Origin: JAGWRI01 sp963728785 | GTDB lineage: Bacteria > Gemmatimonadota > Gemmatimonadetes > Gemmatimonadales > Gemmatimonadaceae | Reading direction: 5' to 3' | DNA: 64,000 nucleotides | Assembly: GCA_963728785.1 (NCBI GenBank) | Contig: CAVSKV010000002.1 | Span: forward strand, 310,001-374,000 | Position numbers and translations under genes: made by a program | Shown here: positions 1 through 8,980 of the stretch, one piece after another | Layout: each line of letters opens with the position of its first letter | Position numbering within the stretch: position 1 is the first letter of the stretch | Notes under the pieces: model-generated | Told to the model about the DNA's origin: nothing | The model's input: only the letters and a program-made list of their open reading frames with translations | The model's database searches: none

Positions 1-477
1 GCCGTCAACCTCCACGTAGTAATAGTTCGCGCCCTTCTTGACGCGCAGGTTGGTGGGCACGCCCTGCCCGGTGAGAAAGTACGCGTCGTCGCCGACCCCC
101 GGTGCGGGGGTGACCTTTGCGCGTCGGGCCGTCGTCCGCGTCATGTCGAATTCGAGCTGCTTGATGATGCGCACCGACAACTCGAGCTCGGTGGCTCCCC
201 GCGGGCCCGGCGGGGTCCACTTGCAAAAGAGTTTGCTGAGATCGCCGAGCCCCCGGTACGTCCCGGGGCCAACCGGAGTTCCGAGAGCGGCGCCCACCTG
301 ATCCGGAGTCAACAGAGTGCAGGCGTCAGTCGGGGTGGAGACCAAAGAGAGAGTGACCGCGGTGCGCAGAACGGGGGAGTCGGCAGCTGGCTGAACGGGC
401 ACCGGTCTGCGTGCACCGACAGTACCGACCATGGCCACCAGCAGGGCGAGCGGGGTACGCCTGACGACTGAGCGCAT
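1..477 (-). CDS. secreted protein with DUF3558-like motif (3' end outside window)
   Basis: The frame runs off the left edge, so only the N-terminal 159 residues are visible. ATG at 477 is preceded by GGAGG with good spacing. Residues 1-22 are Arg-rich then hydrophobic and look like an export signal. The motif DACTLLTPDQVGAALG (about residues 52-67), then Lys-x-Phe-Cys-x-Trp and GVGDDAYF, matches the pattern of actinobacterial-type DUF3558 lipoproteins: CxLLTxxEVxxxLG with a second Cys. No lipobox is evident. Function is unknown. It is divergent from the VanZ-like gene across a 131-bp gap. Confidence 0.65.
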   Translation of the reverse strand, partial: MRSVVRRTPLALLVAMVGTVGARRPVPVQPAADSPVLRTAVTLSLVSTPTDACTLLTPDQVGAALGTPVGPGTYRGLGDLSKLFCKWTPPGPRGATELELSVRIIKQLEFDMTRTTARRAKVTPAPGVGDDAYFLTGQGVPTNLRVKKGANYYYVEVDG

Positions 478-608
478 TGTACACCTCCGCGATAGGGCGC
501 GTTGGGAGCAGGAGCGGAAAACCGCATAGAGCATAGCGCCGGATCGCAATGCGGCCAAGACCCGTCCCATGGGCTTGACGCCAGGTGCAAAGATTGGAGC
601 TTCCATAG

Positions 609-1916
609 ATGTCCAACATCAACGGCCGGGTCTACCGAACGGCGCGCATCGCCTACGTCGCCGTGGTGGCGCTCGCGACGCTCACGGATCTTCACCTGTC
701 GGGCGACCTGTCCGCTGCGACGCGACGGCTCGCGCGCTCGCTGGATCCGGGCATCGGCTGGCGCGACGCGGTCGACGGATTGCGGAACGTGGCACTGTTC
801 GCTGGGTTGGGGGCGGTCTGGGTGGCGACGTCGGTGTCGGGCATGGTCCGCGCCGAGGTGCGGAAGGCGGTTCTGGTGGGCTGCGCACTCAGCGCCCTCG
901 TCGAGGGGATGCAGGTCTTCTCCCCCGTCCGTACCGCGAGCATCGTGGACCTGGCCACGAATACGTTCGGCGCGTTCGCGGGGGCGATTGCCGTGGCCTA
1001 TGTGATCGCGGACATCGGCCGGACGAAAGGGGCGCGGTCGTACCTCGGGATCCCGGCGTTCCTGCTGGCGGGGGCCTACATGCTGGCCACGCTGTGCGAG
1101 GCGCTGACGCCGCTCTTCAGCAGCGAGCAGCTCCCGGATATCCCGGGCGGCCCCGTGGCCTGGTTGCACGAGGGGTTGCACGCGTCGCTGCCGCTCTCGC
1201 TATCGCAAATTCCGGTCACCGACTTCCTGCTCTTCGCGCCGGCGGGATTCCTGCTCGTGATGATGCTCAGCGAGCGCGAAACCCCGGAAGCATGGCGCAG
1301 AGCCGCAGTGGTTGGCGCGGGGCTCGTGATCGTCGCCGAACTCGCGCACGGGCTCATCAGGCTACCCATCCGTTGGGAGGCGGCCGCGGTGCGCGCCGTG
1401 GCGTGGGGGTTCGGGGCGTGGGCCGCGCATCGGTGGCTCGCGCCGCTCTCGCAGACTTTCCGCGGTCCGGCGCGGGCGCGCGCGGCGCTCGGTGCGTATG
1501 CCGCGCTCCTGGTGCTGTGGGGATGGCGACCATTTCTTCCCGAAACGAGCGGTGCCGCGATCGCCGATCAGTTGACGCTGGGCCACTTCGTGCCGCTCCA
1601 GGCGCTTGCCGGGCGCGCGGACGTGTTCAGCGCACTGCACGTAGCGCAGCAGTTCTTCCTGTACTTCCCCCTCGGGTGCCTGCTGGCGGTCTGGCCGCTC
1701 CGCCTCGCTGGTCGCTGGTCGCACCTCTGGCCCGGGGTGTGGCTCGCCGTCGTCATCGAGGCGGGGCACGTGGTGGTCGCGGGGCGGTTCATGGACGTGA
1801 CCAACCTGTTGATTTCGTGCTCCGGACTGGGGATGGGGTGGCTGCTCGTGCGTCGCGTGGGATTCCGGCCGTACGGAGCGGCACTGCCGCCCTCGAAGCC
1901 GCGCCCGGCGGTGTAG
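609..1916 (+). CDS. VanZ-like membrane protein with two VanZ regions
   Basis: 435 residues with many hydrophobic segments. The N-terminal part has the VanZ pattern: a DGLRNVALFAGLGAVW segment, then SALVEGMQVFSPVRTASIVD and an N-x-FGAFAG helix. The C-terminal part repeats it: FFLYFPLGCLLAVW, then IEAGHVVVAGRFMDVTN and a final helix. VanZ proteins are integral membrane proteins; the founding member gives low-level teicoplanin resistance by an unknown mechanism, and most relatives have no known function. The doubled VanZ region suggests internal duplication. Monocistronic on the + strand. Confidence 0.8.
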   Translation: MSNINGRVYRTARIAYVAVVALATLTDLHLSGDLSAATRRLARSLDPGIGWRDAVDGLRNVALFAGLGAVWVATSVSGMVRAEVRKAVLVGCALSALVEGMQVFSPVRTASIVDLATNTFGAFAGAIAVAYVIADIGRTKGARSYLGIPAFLLAGAYMLATLCEALTPLFSSEQLPDIPGGPVAWLHEGLHASLPLSLSQIPVTDFLLFAPAGFLLVMMLSERETPEAWRRAAVVGAGLVIVAELAHGLIRLPIRWEAAAVRAVAWGFGAWAAHRWLAPLSQTFRGPARARAALGAYAALLVLWGWRPFLPETSGAAIADQLTLGHFVPLQALAGRADVFSALHVAQQFFLYFPLGCLLAVWPLRLAGRWSHLWPGVWLAVVIEAGHVVVAGRFMDVTNLLISCSGLGMGWLLVRRVGFRPYGAALPPSKPRPAV

Positions 1917-2031
1917 GCGCAGCCACGCCGGGCCGGGCTACGGCCGTTGGACCGCAGAACGCCGTTCGGAAAGTGGCGGCCGGAATTACCGGGCTCCGGG
2001 CATGGAAGTAACCAATGTCGTACTCTGGTAC

Positions 2032-2487
2032 ATGACAACGCTGCAGGACGATCCGTTCGACCTGAACCGCTTCCAAGCGGCCCAGGTTCACGACTACGAG
2101 CCTGCGCTGGCGGAACTGAACGCCGGTCTCAAGACCGGTCACTGGATCTGGTACATCCTGCCGCAGCTGCGCGGCCTTGGATCCAGCCGGATGTCGGACC
2201 GCTACGGGATCTCGTCGCTCGCCGAGGCACGCGCGTATCTGGCGCATCCGGCGCTCGGACCACGGCTCAGGGAGTGCGTGAATGCGATCTGCTCGCACGA
2301 ACGGCGAACCGCAGAGCAAATCCTCGGCCAAGTCGATGCATTGAAGTTCCGGTCGTGCCTGACCCTGTTCAAAGCGGCTGAAGGACCGGGTTCGCCGTTC
2401 GACGACGCGCTGCGGCGATTCTTTGCCGGTGAAGAAGATGAGAAGACTCTCGCGCTTCTTGCGGAGCATCAGCCGCCGTCGCGGTGA
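2032..2487 (+). CDS. DUF1810 family protein
   Basis: About 151 residues. The family pattern is clear: DPFDLNRFQAAQ near the start, then AELNAGLKTGHWIWYILPQL, GLGSSRMSDRYGISS, and LKFRSCLTLFKAA near the end. DUF1810 proteins are small, mostly helical, and without established function (old 'calpastatin' labels are misleading). An in-frame ATG at 2002 would add ten residues. I chose 2032 because family members begin just before the DPFDL motif. Neither start has a clear Shine-Dalgarno sequence. Confidence 0.8.
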   Translation: MTTLQDDPFDLNRFQAAQVHDYEPALAELNAGLKTGHWIWYILPQLRGLGSSRMSDRYGISSLAEARAYLAHPALGPRLRECVNAICSHERRTAEQILGQVDALKFRSCLTLFKAAEGPGSPFDDALRRFFAGEEDEKTLALLAEHQPPSR

Positions 2488-2619
2488 GGCCCGACGCATC
2501 GCCGCGAGCGAAGCGTTATGTATGGGCCCCGTCGGAGCGGGGAGCCGCTAGCATCGCTCACGGTGGATTCGCATCTTTGAGGCCATCACAGTGCCGGTCA
2601 CCCAATTCCCGGAGCGCAT

Positions 2620-3291
2620 ATGCGTTTTCGTACGGTCGGTGTCGTCATGGGTCTGTTGCTGCCGCTGACATCCGTCGCAGCGCAGGGAAGCAGCAGTACC
2701 GGTTCGGACATGTCCGTCGGGATCCGGGTGGGAACGCTCGGCATTGGCGCAGAGGTTTCGAAGCTGCTCACCGACCACATAGGCGTTCGTGTGGGCGGAA
2801 ACTATTTCAGCGCCAACACGACACGCGCCGAATCTGACATCACGTATGTTGCTACGGCGAAATTGCAGGCATTCACCGGATTGGTCGACCTCTATCCGGG
2901 CAGCCGCGGGTCGTTCCATTTCAGCGCCGGTGTCATCACCAACCCGCTGACGTTCACCGGCACGGGCCAGCCGACCAACGGCACCATTACCATCAACCAG
3001 GTGCCCTATACCCCCAGCCAGGTCGGCACGCTGAACGCGACGATCAAGTGGCCGAGTGCGTCGCCGTACCTGGGGCTCGGCTTCGGCACGCCGGCGGCAA
3101 TGCACGGGGCGTTCAAGCTCGTGTTCGACGTCGGGGCTGCCATTGGCAAGCCCAAAGTCTCGCTGAATGCCACCGGCTCGGCACCGGGCCTCGCCGCCGA
3201 TCTTGCGGCGCAACAGGACTCCACGCAGAACAAGGCCAACAAGCTTTCGGTGTACCCGGTCATCTCACTCGGCCTCGTCTATCGCTTCTGA
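2620..3291 (+). CDS. outer-membrane beta-barrel-like protein
   Basis: 223 residues with a cleavable signal (hydrophobic core, cut near SVAAQG). The mature part alternates short Gly-rich strands, such as GIRVGTLGIGAEVSKLLTDH and IGVRVGGNYF, and ends in aromatic Phe after SLGLVYRF, the usual C-terminal signature for outer-membrane insertion. ATG at 2620 follows GGAG with 5-bp spacing. No enzymatic motif is seen. It probably forms a small porin-like or structural barrel; the ligand is unknown. Confidence 0.65.
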   Translation: MRFRTVGVVMGLLLPLTSVAAQGSSSTGSDMSVGIRVGTLGIGAEVSKLLTDHIGVRVGGNYFSANTTRAESDITYVATAKLQAFTGLVDLYPGSRGSFHFSAGVITNPLTFTGTGQPTNGTITINQVPYTPSQVGTLNATIKWPSASPYLGLGFGTPAAMHGAFKLVFDVGAAIGKPKVSLNATGSAPGLAADLAAQQDSTQNKANKLSVYPVISLGLVYRF

Positions 3292-3350
3292 CCGATGACG
3301 GTTGGAGCGGAACTACCGCGGCGACGGCGGGCGTAGCTGTCCATTGGTGC

Positions 3351-3560
3351 GCCCGCCGCCGTCACGCGCCCGGCATGCCGGCGCCTTGGGCCATGAACGG
3401 GACCGCCCCGGCCAGGCTCTTCAGGATCACGAACGGAAACGGCGATCCATGGACACGGGGTGCGAACTTGTTGAGGCTGCGGCAGGAATATTGGCCCCCA
3501 ACGACCACCGCGCTCTCCTGTGGCGCCTCGCCCGAAAGAGCGCCATACTCAGCCCACAAC
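3351..3560 (-). pseudogene. degenerate serpin C-terminal remnant
   Basis: Read on the minus strand, the segment ends in PFPFVILKSLAGAVPFMAQG then AGMPGA and a stop at 3362-3364. The intact serpin at 4326-5588 ends in YLFVIRERLSGTLLFMAKIA then SMPGA. The DNA around both 3' ends is nearly identical over about 30 bp (near 3353-3382 and 4320-4349). Upstream of 3450 the likeness to the reactive-centre region fades, and no serpin body follows. I infer an old partial duplication of the serpin 3' end, now lying between two unrelated + strand genes. Confidence 0.6.
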
Positions 3561-3623
3561 GGTTGAATATCCCGTCCCCTGCACTCGAACGGCTGCCGGT
3601 GAGGCCAACGGAAGGAGATCATC

Positions 3624-4319
3624 GTGCGGAACCACGTCGTGAGCTTCAAGCGCGCAGGTTTGATGGCCGGCTTCCTTGGTCTCATTGCCCTGGCCAGCAA
3701 TGCGTCCGCACAACAAACCGAAACCCAATTCAAGATCGGCGTCTTGCCCTTCGTGGACAACACTGGCTCGGGCGGAACGGACCTGGGCCCGGCGCTTTCG
3801 CGGGCGGTGCAGGCGGAAATCACCCACTCGACGCAACTTCAGGGGCGCGTCATCACGCTGGACTCCGGCGTGAAAGCTGGCGCCGTCGATGCACCCAATG
3901 CGGTGGCCATCGCCCGCGCGAACGGCGTGGATGCAGTGTTGGTGGGCACGGTGCTCGACGCGTCGTCCCAGGGATCCAGTCAGAACGTCAATGGCCCCAG
4001 CTTTCACGGCATCACGCTGGGCGGTTCGGCGCACACGGTAAATGGTGCGGTGACGCTCCAAGGTGACCTGTATGACGTGACTTCCGGGCAGCAGATTGAA
4101 AGCATCCGCGTCACGGGCAACGCCTCCGAGAAGGGGCTGGGCGCCAATGTCAGCACCAGCCTGGGCGACCTTTCGAGCGGCGGCAACTCGTTCGACCAAT
4201 CACCGATCGGCAAAGCCCTCCACGACGCCGTCGCCGAACTGGTCAAGCGACTGGCCAAGGATCAGCCGAAGATGACGCACTACACGGCGGGCCCAGGTTC
4301 AGGCACTACGGGCGGCTAG
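3624..4319 (+). CDS. secreted CsgG/LpoB-like protein
   Basis: 231 residues. GTG start at 3624 is preceded by GAAGGAGA at good spacing. A signal peptide ends near NASAQQ. The mature domain has IGVLPFVDNTGSGGTDLG, an early helix SRAVQAEITH, and DAVLVGTVLDASSQ, the layout of the CsgG / LpoB / FlgO-like fold (a 'VLPF-x-N' strand, then a 'YVVxGxV' strand). The end is Gly-rich. Members act in the periplasm or outer membrane in curli export, penicillin-binding-protein activation or flagella; which applies here is not shown. It is convergent with the serpin, with only 6 bp between the stops. Confidence 0.55.
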   Translation: MRNHVVSFKRAGLMAGFLGLIALASNASAQQTETQFKIGVLPFVDNTGSGGTDLGPALSRAVQAEITHSTQLQGRVITLDSGVKAGAVDAPNAVAIARANGVDAVLVGTVLDASSQGSSQNVNGPSFHGITLGGSAHTVNGAVTLQGDLYDVTSGQQIESIRVTGNASEKGLGANVSTSLGDLSSGGNSFDQSPIGKALHDAVAELVKRLAKDQPKMTHYTAGPGSGTTGG

Positions 4320-4325
4320 CCGCCG

Positions 4326-5588
4326 TCACGCGCCAGGCATGCTGGCGATCTTGGCCATGAACAGCAGCGTGCCAGACAGCCGCTCCCGGATCACGAACAG
4401 ATACGGCCGATCCACGCGCATGACCACGGGTTGCTGGACGGCGGTAACGGTCACGCCCGTCACGGTCGCCGCTGCGGCTTCCGTGCCGCTCTCGTCCACG
4501 TTCACGAACGCCTTCTGCTTCACGAAGCTGATATAGAGCCGTTTGCCCAACGACGACATGCGCGTGAAATCGGCGACATCGGGAACGAACGCCGAGCGCA
4601 TGCCGAGTGCCTTGAGGTCGTCGTTGTGTTGGCGGCCGTAGCTCAGATTCAGCTTCGGCAAATAGAGGTCTACGGGCTCGCTGCCCAGGCTCGCGATGAG
4701 CGCGTTCCAGAAGCGCGGGTTGAGCGAATCGGCGAGCGCGTCCACGCTCGTGCCGGGCTTCGGCAGCAGCACCGTCATCGTGAACGCCGAGTCGCCATAG
4801 GCAAGGTCCATCGCCTGATACGTGCTGGTCTCGGTATAGCTCATCGATCCTTGCCGGTGCATCAACGGAACCTGCTGCGGCGCACCGGTGGCGGGGGAGA
4901 ACGCGGCGTCCTGCGTTTCGGTCGAATCGAAGCGGTCCCGCCAGTTCCCCTTGAAGTACACCGCGTTCACCAGGAACATCACGTCGCCGGGTTGGATCTG
5001 GTCCAGAATCGACGGGATCTTGCCGCTCGTCTTCGTGTTCACCCACCCGTTGACCGCAGCGAGCGACGCGCTCGCGTCGGTGAAGTCGAGCGGCTGTACC
5101 TCGGCGTCGAAATACGTCTTCGCCGTATCCAAAAAGCTCTGATAGAAGGGAAAGGTGCGCTCGTACCAGATGGAATTCGCGATCTGCATCTTCACCGCGG
5201 GGTCGAGCGACGTCAGGAGGGCGATCAGGGACTGATAGCCGGCGTCGATGTCGTGCTGCGTCGCGTTCCCGAACTGGAGTGCCGAGCGCATCTGATCGTA
5301 CGTGGAGTCCGCGGCGCCGTTGAGCGCCATGCCGAGCGACATCGACGCGCTGAGCGGCGAGAGAAAGACGTTGGCGCCCGGCTGCGCCGCCGACACCTGC
5401 CCGAACAGCGCAAACGAGAAGGCGTTCGACGCACCGATGATCGACTGTTCGGCGGACGTCAACTGCCGCGGAAGGGCTGTGAGCGCCGGCCGCGCCGCGC
5501 CGGGCGCCGTCGGCGCGTGGATGCACGTGGCGGCGGCGAGCAGCGCGGCCGCCGGGATGAGCGAGCTGGATCTGCGGAACAGGCGCAT
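4326..5588 (-). CDS. serpin family protease inhibitor, exported
   Basis: About 420 residues. ATG at 5588 follows GGGAG; an upstream in-frame ATG at 5651 is less likely because the signal peptide (RLFRRSSSLIPAAALLAAA) begins at 5588. The serpin body is complete: NVFLSPLSASMSLGMALNGA, VNGWVNTKTSGKIPSIL, VNAVYFKGNWRDRFD and the C-terminal PYLFVIRERLSGTLLFM. The reactive-centre hinge ESGTEAAAAT fits the inhibitory consensus (small residues at P12-P9). Counting from the hinge puts P1-P1' near Thr-Ala, suggesting an elastase- or subtilisin-like target. A Cys follows the hydrophobic region (ATC), but it is a poor lipobox. The sedolisin gene lies just upstream on the same strand. Confidence 0.88.
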   Translation of the reverse strand: MRLFRRSSSLIPAAALLAAATCIHAPTAPGAARPALTALPRQLTSAEQSIIGASNAFSFALFGQVSAAQPGANVFLSPLSASMSLGMALNGAADSTYDQMRSALQFGNATQHDIDAGYQSLIALLTSLDPAVKMQIANSIWYERTFPFYQSFLDTAKTYFDAEVQPLDFTDASASLAAVNGWVNTKTSGKIPSILDQIQPGDVMFLVNAVYFKGNWRDRFDSTETQDAAFSPATGAPQQVPLMHRQGSMSYTETSTYQAMDLAYGDSAFTMTVLLPKPGTSVDALADSLNPRFWNALIASLGSEPVDLYLPKLNLSYGRQHNDDLKALGMRSAFVPDVADFTRMSSLGKRLYISFVKQKAFVNVDESGTEAAAATVTGVTVTAVQQPVVMRVDRPYLFVIRERLSGTLLFMAKIASMPGA

Positions 5589-5729
5589 GGGAGCTCCCGA
5601 CGGAAGTTCGGGATGGCGGCGCGGTTCGCCGCGCGTCCTCATGCCATACAATCTAAGGCGGGCCCTGCCGAATCGGCCGGGCCCGCGCTGTAGATCAGAG
5701 ACCGCTGGATCGAGCCGAGTTCGTCAGTC

Positions 5730-6959
5730 TCAGAAGGCCAGCGTGCCGTTCGGCGTACCGTTGCCCGTGGGACCGTCAAAGCCCGCCATCGCGGTGCAGA
5801 GGTACGAGCCGCCGCACCTCCCGTTGCTTCCGGACGTGATGTCGAACAGGAACGACAGTTGAGAGTACGGGAACGATCCATACGTGATCGTACTCGCGTT
5901 GCCGGCAAGGGCATACACACCGGCGATGATCGGCGATGCGACGCTGGTGCCGCCGAACACGAGCCACCCGCCGCGACGGATGCCATAGGTGTCATACACC
6001 GCCACGCCCGTGTTGGGATCTGCGTCCGCCGCGACGTCCGCCACCGTTCGACGCGAGCACCCCGCATCTTGTTGCCAACTCGGCTTCGAGATGTACGCAC
6101 TGCATCCACTGCCGGTGCTGCTCCACGCAGTCTCCGTGAACCCGCGGGAACTGCTCGCGCTCTTGGTGAGGGTCGTCCCCCCGACGGCAGTGACGAACTG
6201 TGACGCTGCCGGAAATTCGACGCCGTAGCCGCCGTCGCCGGCGCTGGCCGTAATGGCCACACCGGCGTGATTGAAGTGCGACTGGTCGGTGACCTCGCTG
6301 GAGTACTCGCTGCCGCCGTACGAGTTCGAGATCTCCGTGGCTCCCAGCTTGGCCGCTTCGTCCACCGCGGCGGCGAGATTGGCGAAGGAGTTCGACGTTG
6401 CCTCGACGAGGAGGATCTTGCAGTTGGGGCATATGGCGCTGGCCATGTCGAGATCCAGCGAGATCTCTTCCGACCAGCCCGCGTCGGCACGCGGATAGCT
6501 CGTGCCGCCGGTTTGGTTGACCTTGCGGAGACAGCCGTTGGACGTCGTACAGGGCGGCAGCCCGTAATGGCTGCGGTACGCGGCGAGATCGCTCGCGGCG
6601 TTGGGATCGTCGTAGGCATCGACGAGCGCGATCGTCTGGCCCGCGCCACCCACAACGGCCGAACCGAGGTTGTAGGCTGCGATCAGGTCGGCCGGGGCAT
6701 ATCCGCTTGGCCCGCTTGCTGCCTGCGGCTGGCCCGAGTCGTCCACGAGGACGCGCGCGTGGCAGCGTGCGGAGCCCGGTACCTCGTCCGGGCAGACTCT
6801 CGCATTGGCGAAGCGCGCTGCGGCCGCCGCGTTCGCGCTGCGCGCGACCGACGCGGCGGGACCGGTCCCGTCGCCTGGCTGGAGCGGGCTGTCAGACGCG
6901 CACGCCGCCAGTGCGGCCAGTACGCCGATACCGAGTAGGGCCCGAGCGGGAAGGGACAT
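5730..6959 (-). CDS. sedolisin-type (S53) serine peptidase, lipoprotein
   Basis: 409 residues. ATG at 6959 follows AGGAGG at 7-bp spacing, so the longer upstream reading frame is not used. A lipobox LAAC places lipidated Cys at residue 20. Sedolisin features: the GWSEEISLDLD motif giving Glu165 and Asp169, an oxyanion Asp242 in SAGDGG, and catalytic Ser339 in GGTSVASP. These acid-active serine-carboxyl peptidases cleave extracellular protein. The N-terminal prodomain is short (under about 90 residues), unlike the classical long S53 prodomain. Several paired Cys suggest disulfides. It is probably anchored to the cell envelope. Confidence 0.85.
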   Translation of the reverse strand: MSLPARALLGIGVLAALAACASDSPLQPGDGTGPAASVARSANAAAAARFANARVCPDEVPGSARCHARVLVDDSGQPQAASGPSGYAPADLIAAYNLGSAVVGGAGQTIALVDAYDDPNAASDLAAYRSHYGLPPCTTSNGCLRKVNQTGGTSYPRADAGWSEEISLDLDMASAICPNCKILLVEATSNSFANLAAAVDEAAKLGATEISNSYGGSEYSSEVTDQSHFNHAGVAITASAGDGGYGVEFPAASQFVTAVGGTTLTKSASSSRGFTETAWSSTGSGCSAYISKPSWQQDAGCSRRTVADVAADADPNTGVAVYDTYGIRRGGWLVFGGTSVASPIIAGVYALAGNASTITYGSFPYSQLSFLFDITSGSNGRCGGSYLCTAMAGFDGPTGNGTPNGTLAF

Positions 6960-7240
6960 GTGGCATCCTCCTGGGATGACGGATGCGCTCGGCCATTCCG
7001 GCCGCGCGCCGAACGGATGCTGCAGCGCCGTAGCGGTCGGTGGCGACCCTGACGAGCCGCAGAGGTGGCAATAATGTCCCCTACCCGAGTTCAACAACAG
7101 CATCCGTACGCGTATTTGTGCATTTCTTGTGGCGTACTGCGCGTCCAGTTGGTGCGAGGGCCCGCGTGCGTTTGGTCCCTGACCATTGGTTTCCCACGGA
7201 TCGCGCGGCACCTCGCGTGCCGGCCACCGCGCGCGACCGC

Positions 7241-8800
7241 TCAATGCACGTAGGTCGAATTGATGAATTCGTCCACGTCGTGGTGCAGCTTGTCGTGCGC
7301 CTGCTGATCGATGTACACCATGTGCCCGGCCGCGAAGTAGTCGAAGCTGATGTTCTTGCGGACGGACGGCTCGAAGCCCATGTGCGAGACGGTCTCCTCG
7401 ATCCCGTTGAACGGCGTCGCCAGATCGTAGTACCCGCACAGCACCAGCACCTTGAGCGAGCCCTCCTCGGTCATGGCCGAGCGGAGCGTCTCGGCCACGT
7501 CGGGCAGCGCCGAATTATCCCACGGCCGCACGTTGCCGCTCACCGCATAGAAAGCGTCGCTCGTCCAGCCGAGGTCACGGCGCGTGTAGTCCATGAACGT
7601 CGCCGTGAATGCGCCCTCGTACGACGCTTCGCTGGGGTCGTACTCGGCCCGCTCCGCCGCCGCGTCGCGGTTCATGCCCGTAAAACGTGAATCGAGCCGG
7701 CCCACGATGAGTCGCTTGTTACGCATCAGCTCGGCGAACCAGCGCTGCGGGCTCACGCGCAGATCCGATTCCTCGATGTACGCGGGCGAGAGCCCCGTGA
7801 GCCGGGCCATGTCCTGCACCACCTTCTGCTTCTGCGCTTCGGGGAGCTCGTCCCCCTGCTCCAGCGCCTGCGCATACTCGCCGTGGGCGAACGCCCGTGC
7901 CTGCTCGGCGATCTGGTCCACCGTCAGCTTTTCGAGGTCGGCCGCCAGCAGGTGGTGGTACCAGGCCGACGTCACATAGGTGGGCAGGAAGAACTCGGTG
8001 CGGTCGTCGGCGCCCCAGGGAGCGAACGCCATCGTCGACAGCAGCACGATGCCGTTGAGATAGATCTCGTGGCGATGCTGCAGCACGCCCGCCAGTTCGG
8101 CCGAGCGCGTCGTGCCGTAGCTCTCGCCGATCAGCAACTTGGGCGAGTTCCACCGCTCGTTGCGCGTGATGTACTGGTCGATGAAGTCCGAGAACGCGTT
8201 CGCGTCCTGCACCACGCCGAAGAACTGGGACGGATCCTGGCCGGGCGCGGGGCGGCTGTACCCCGTCGCGATCGCGTCCACGAATACGAGATCCGTGGCG
8301 TCGAGGAACGAGTCGGCGTTGTTCGTGATGCGGTAGGGCGCCGGCATGCCGTGGCCGTCCGGGGTCAGCACGACCTTCTCCGGGCCCATACCCATGTGGG
8401 TGAACAGCGACGCCGACCCGGGGCCACCGTTGTAGACGAAGGCGACGGGACGGTTGGCAATGTCGCTCACGCCGTCCTTGGTGTAGGCGACGAAGAAGAA
8501 GGTCGCCTTGGGCGCACCGGCGTCGTCGCGAATCACGTAGGTGCCGGTGGTGGCGGTATAGTGGATCTGCTCGCCGCCGATCGTCGCCGTGTGCTGGGTG
8601 ACAACCGTGGAATCCACCGGCGCCATCTCGGTGCGCGCCGCGGCCGGCGCGGCCGGCGTGCCCATCCGTGCCGCTGCGGGTGTTCCGGGTGGCGTCTCTC
8701 CGGGATTGCCGCCGCGTCCCCGCCCGCGCTGCTGCGCGCCAGCCGGTACAGCCACGAGGATGGTCGCCAGGGCCCCGATCGCCATTCGTGTCGCGTTCAT
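7241..8800 (-). CDS. S10 family serine carboxypeptidase-like peptidase
   Basis: 519 residues from ATG at 8800 (an earlier in-frame ATG at 8839 lies before the signal). The signal peptide ends at VPAGAQQ and is followed by a Gly/Pro/Ala-rich linker. The alpha/beta-hydrolase core has FVYNGGPGSASLF (oxyanion region), nucleophile Ser227 in LLIGESYGT, Asp459 in LCGYYDLATPF and His493 in AAGHMVYID. S10 enzymes remove C-terminal residues from peptides. Bacterial members of this clade are exported. It is divergent from the YceI gene. Confidence 0.9.
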   Translation of the reverse strand: MNATRMAIGALATILVAVPAGAQQRGRGRGGNPGETPPGTPAAARMGTPAAPAAARTEMAPVDSTVVTQHTATIGGEQIHYTATTGTYVIRDDAGAPKATFFFVAYTKDGVSDIANRPVAFVYNGGPGSASLFTHMGMGPEKVVLTPDGHGMPAPYRITNNADSFLDATDLVFVDAIATGYSRPAPGQDPSQFFGVVQDANAFSDFIDQYITRNERWNSPKLLIGESYGTTRSAELAGVLQHRHEIYLNGIVLLSTMAFAPWGADDRTEFFLPTYVTSAWYHHLLAADLEKLTVDQIAEQARAFAHGEYAQALEQGDELPEAQKQKVVQDMARLTGLSPAYIEESDLRVSPQRWFAELMRNKRLIVGRLDSRFTGMNRDAAAERAEYDPSEASYEGAFTATFMDYTRRDLGWTSDAFYAVSGNVRPWDNSALPDVAETLRSAMTEEGSLKVLVLCGYYDLATPFNGIEETVSHMGFEPSVRKNISFDYFAAGHMVYIDQQAHDKLHHDVDEFINSTYVH

Positions 8801-8980
8801 GAGTCGCTTCCCCACTGGTGAGTGATGATGTGTGCGCATCCGTCCGCGGAGGACGGGGCAACATGGGCGGCGTGCACGGGGTGGTCAATACGAGGACCTT
8901 GGGATCGGGCTTCGCGTTCACGGGTAGGAACTATATTGCTGGATGTTGGGAGGACCTTCACGCCGAACGAGGGAACACGG

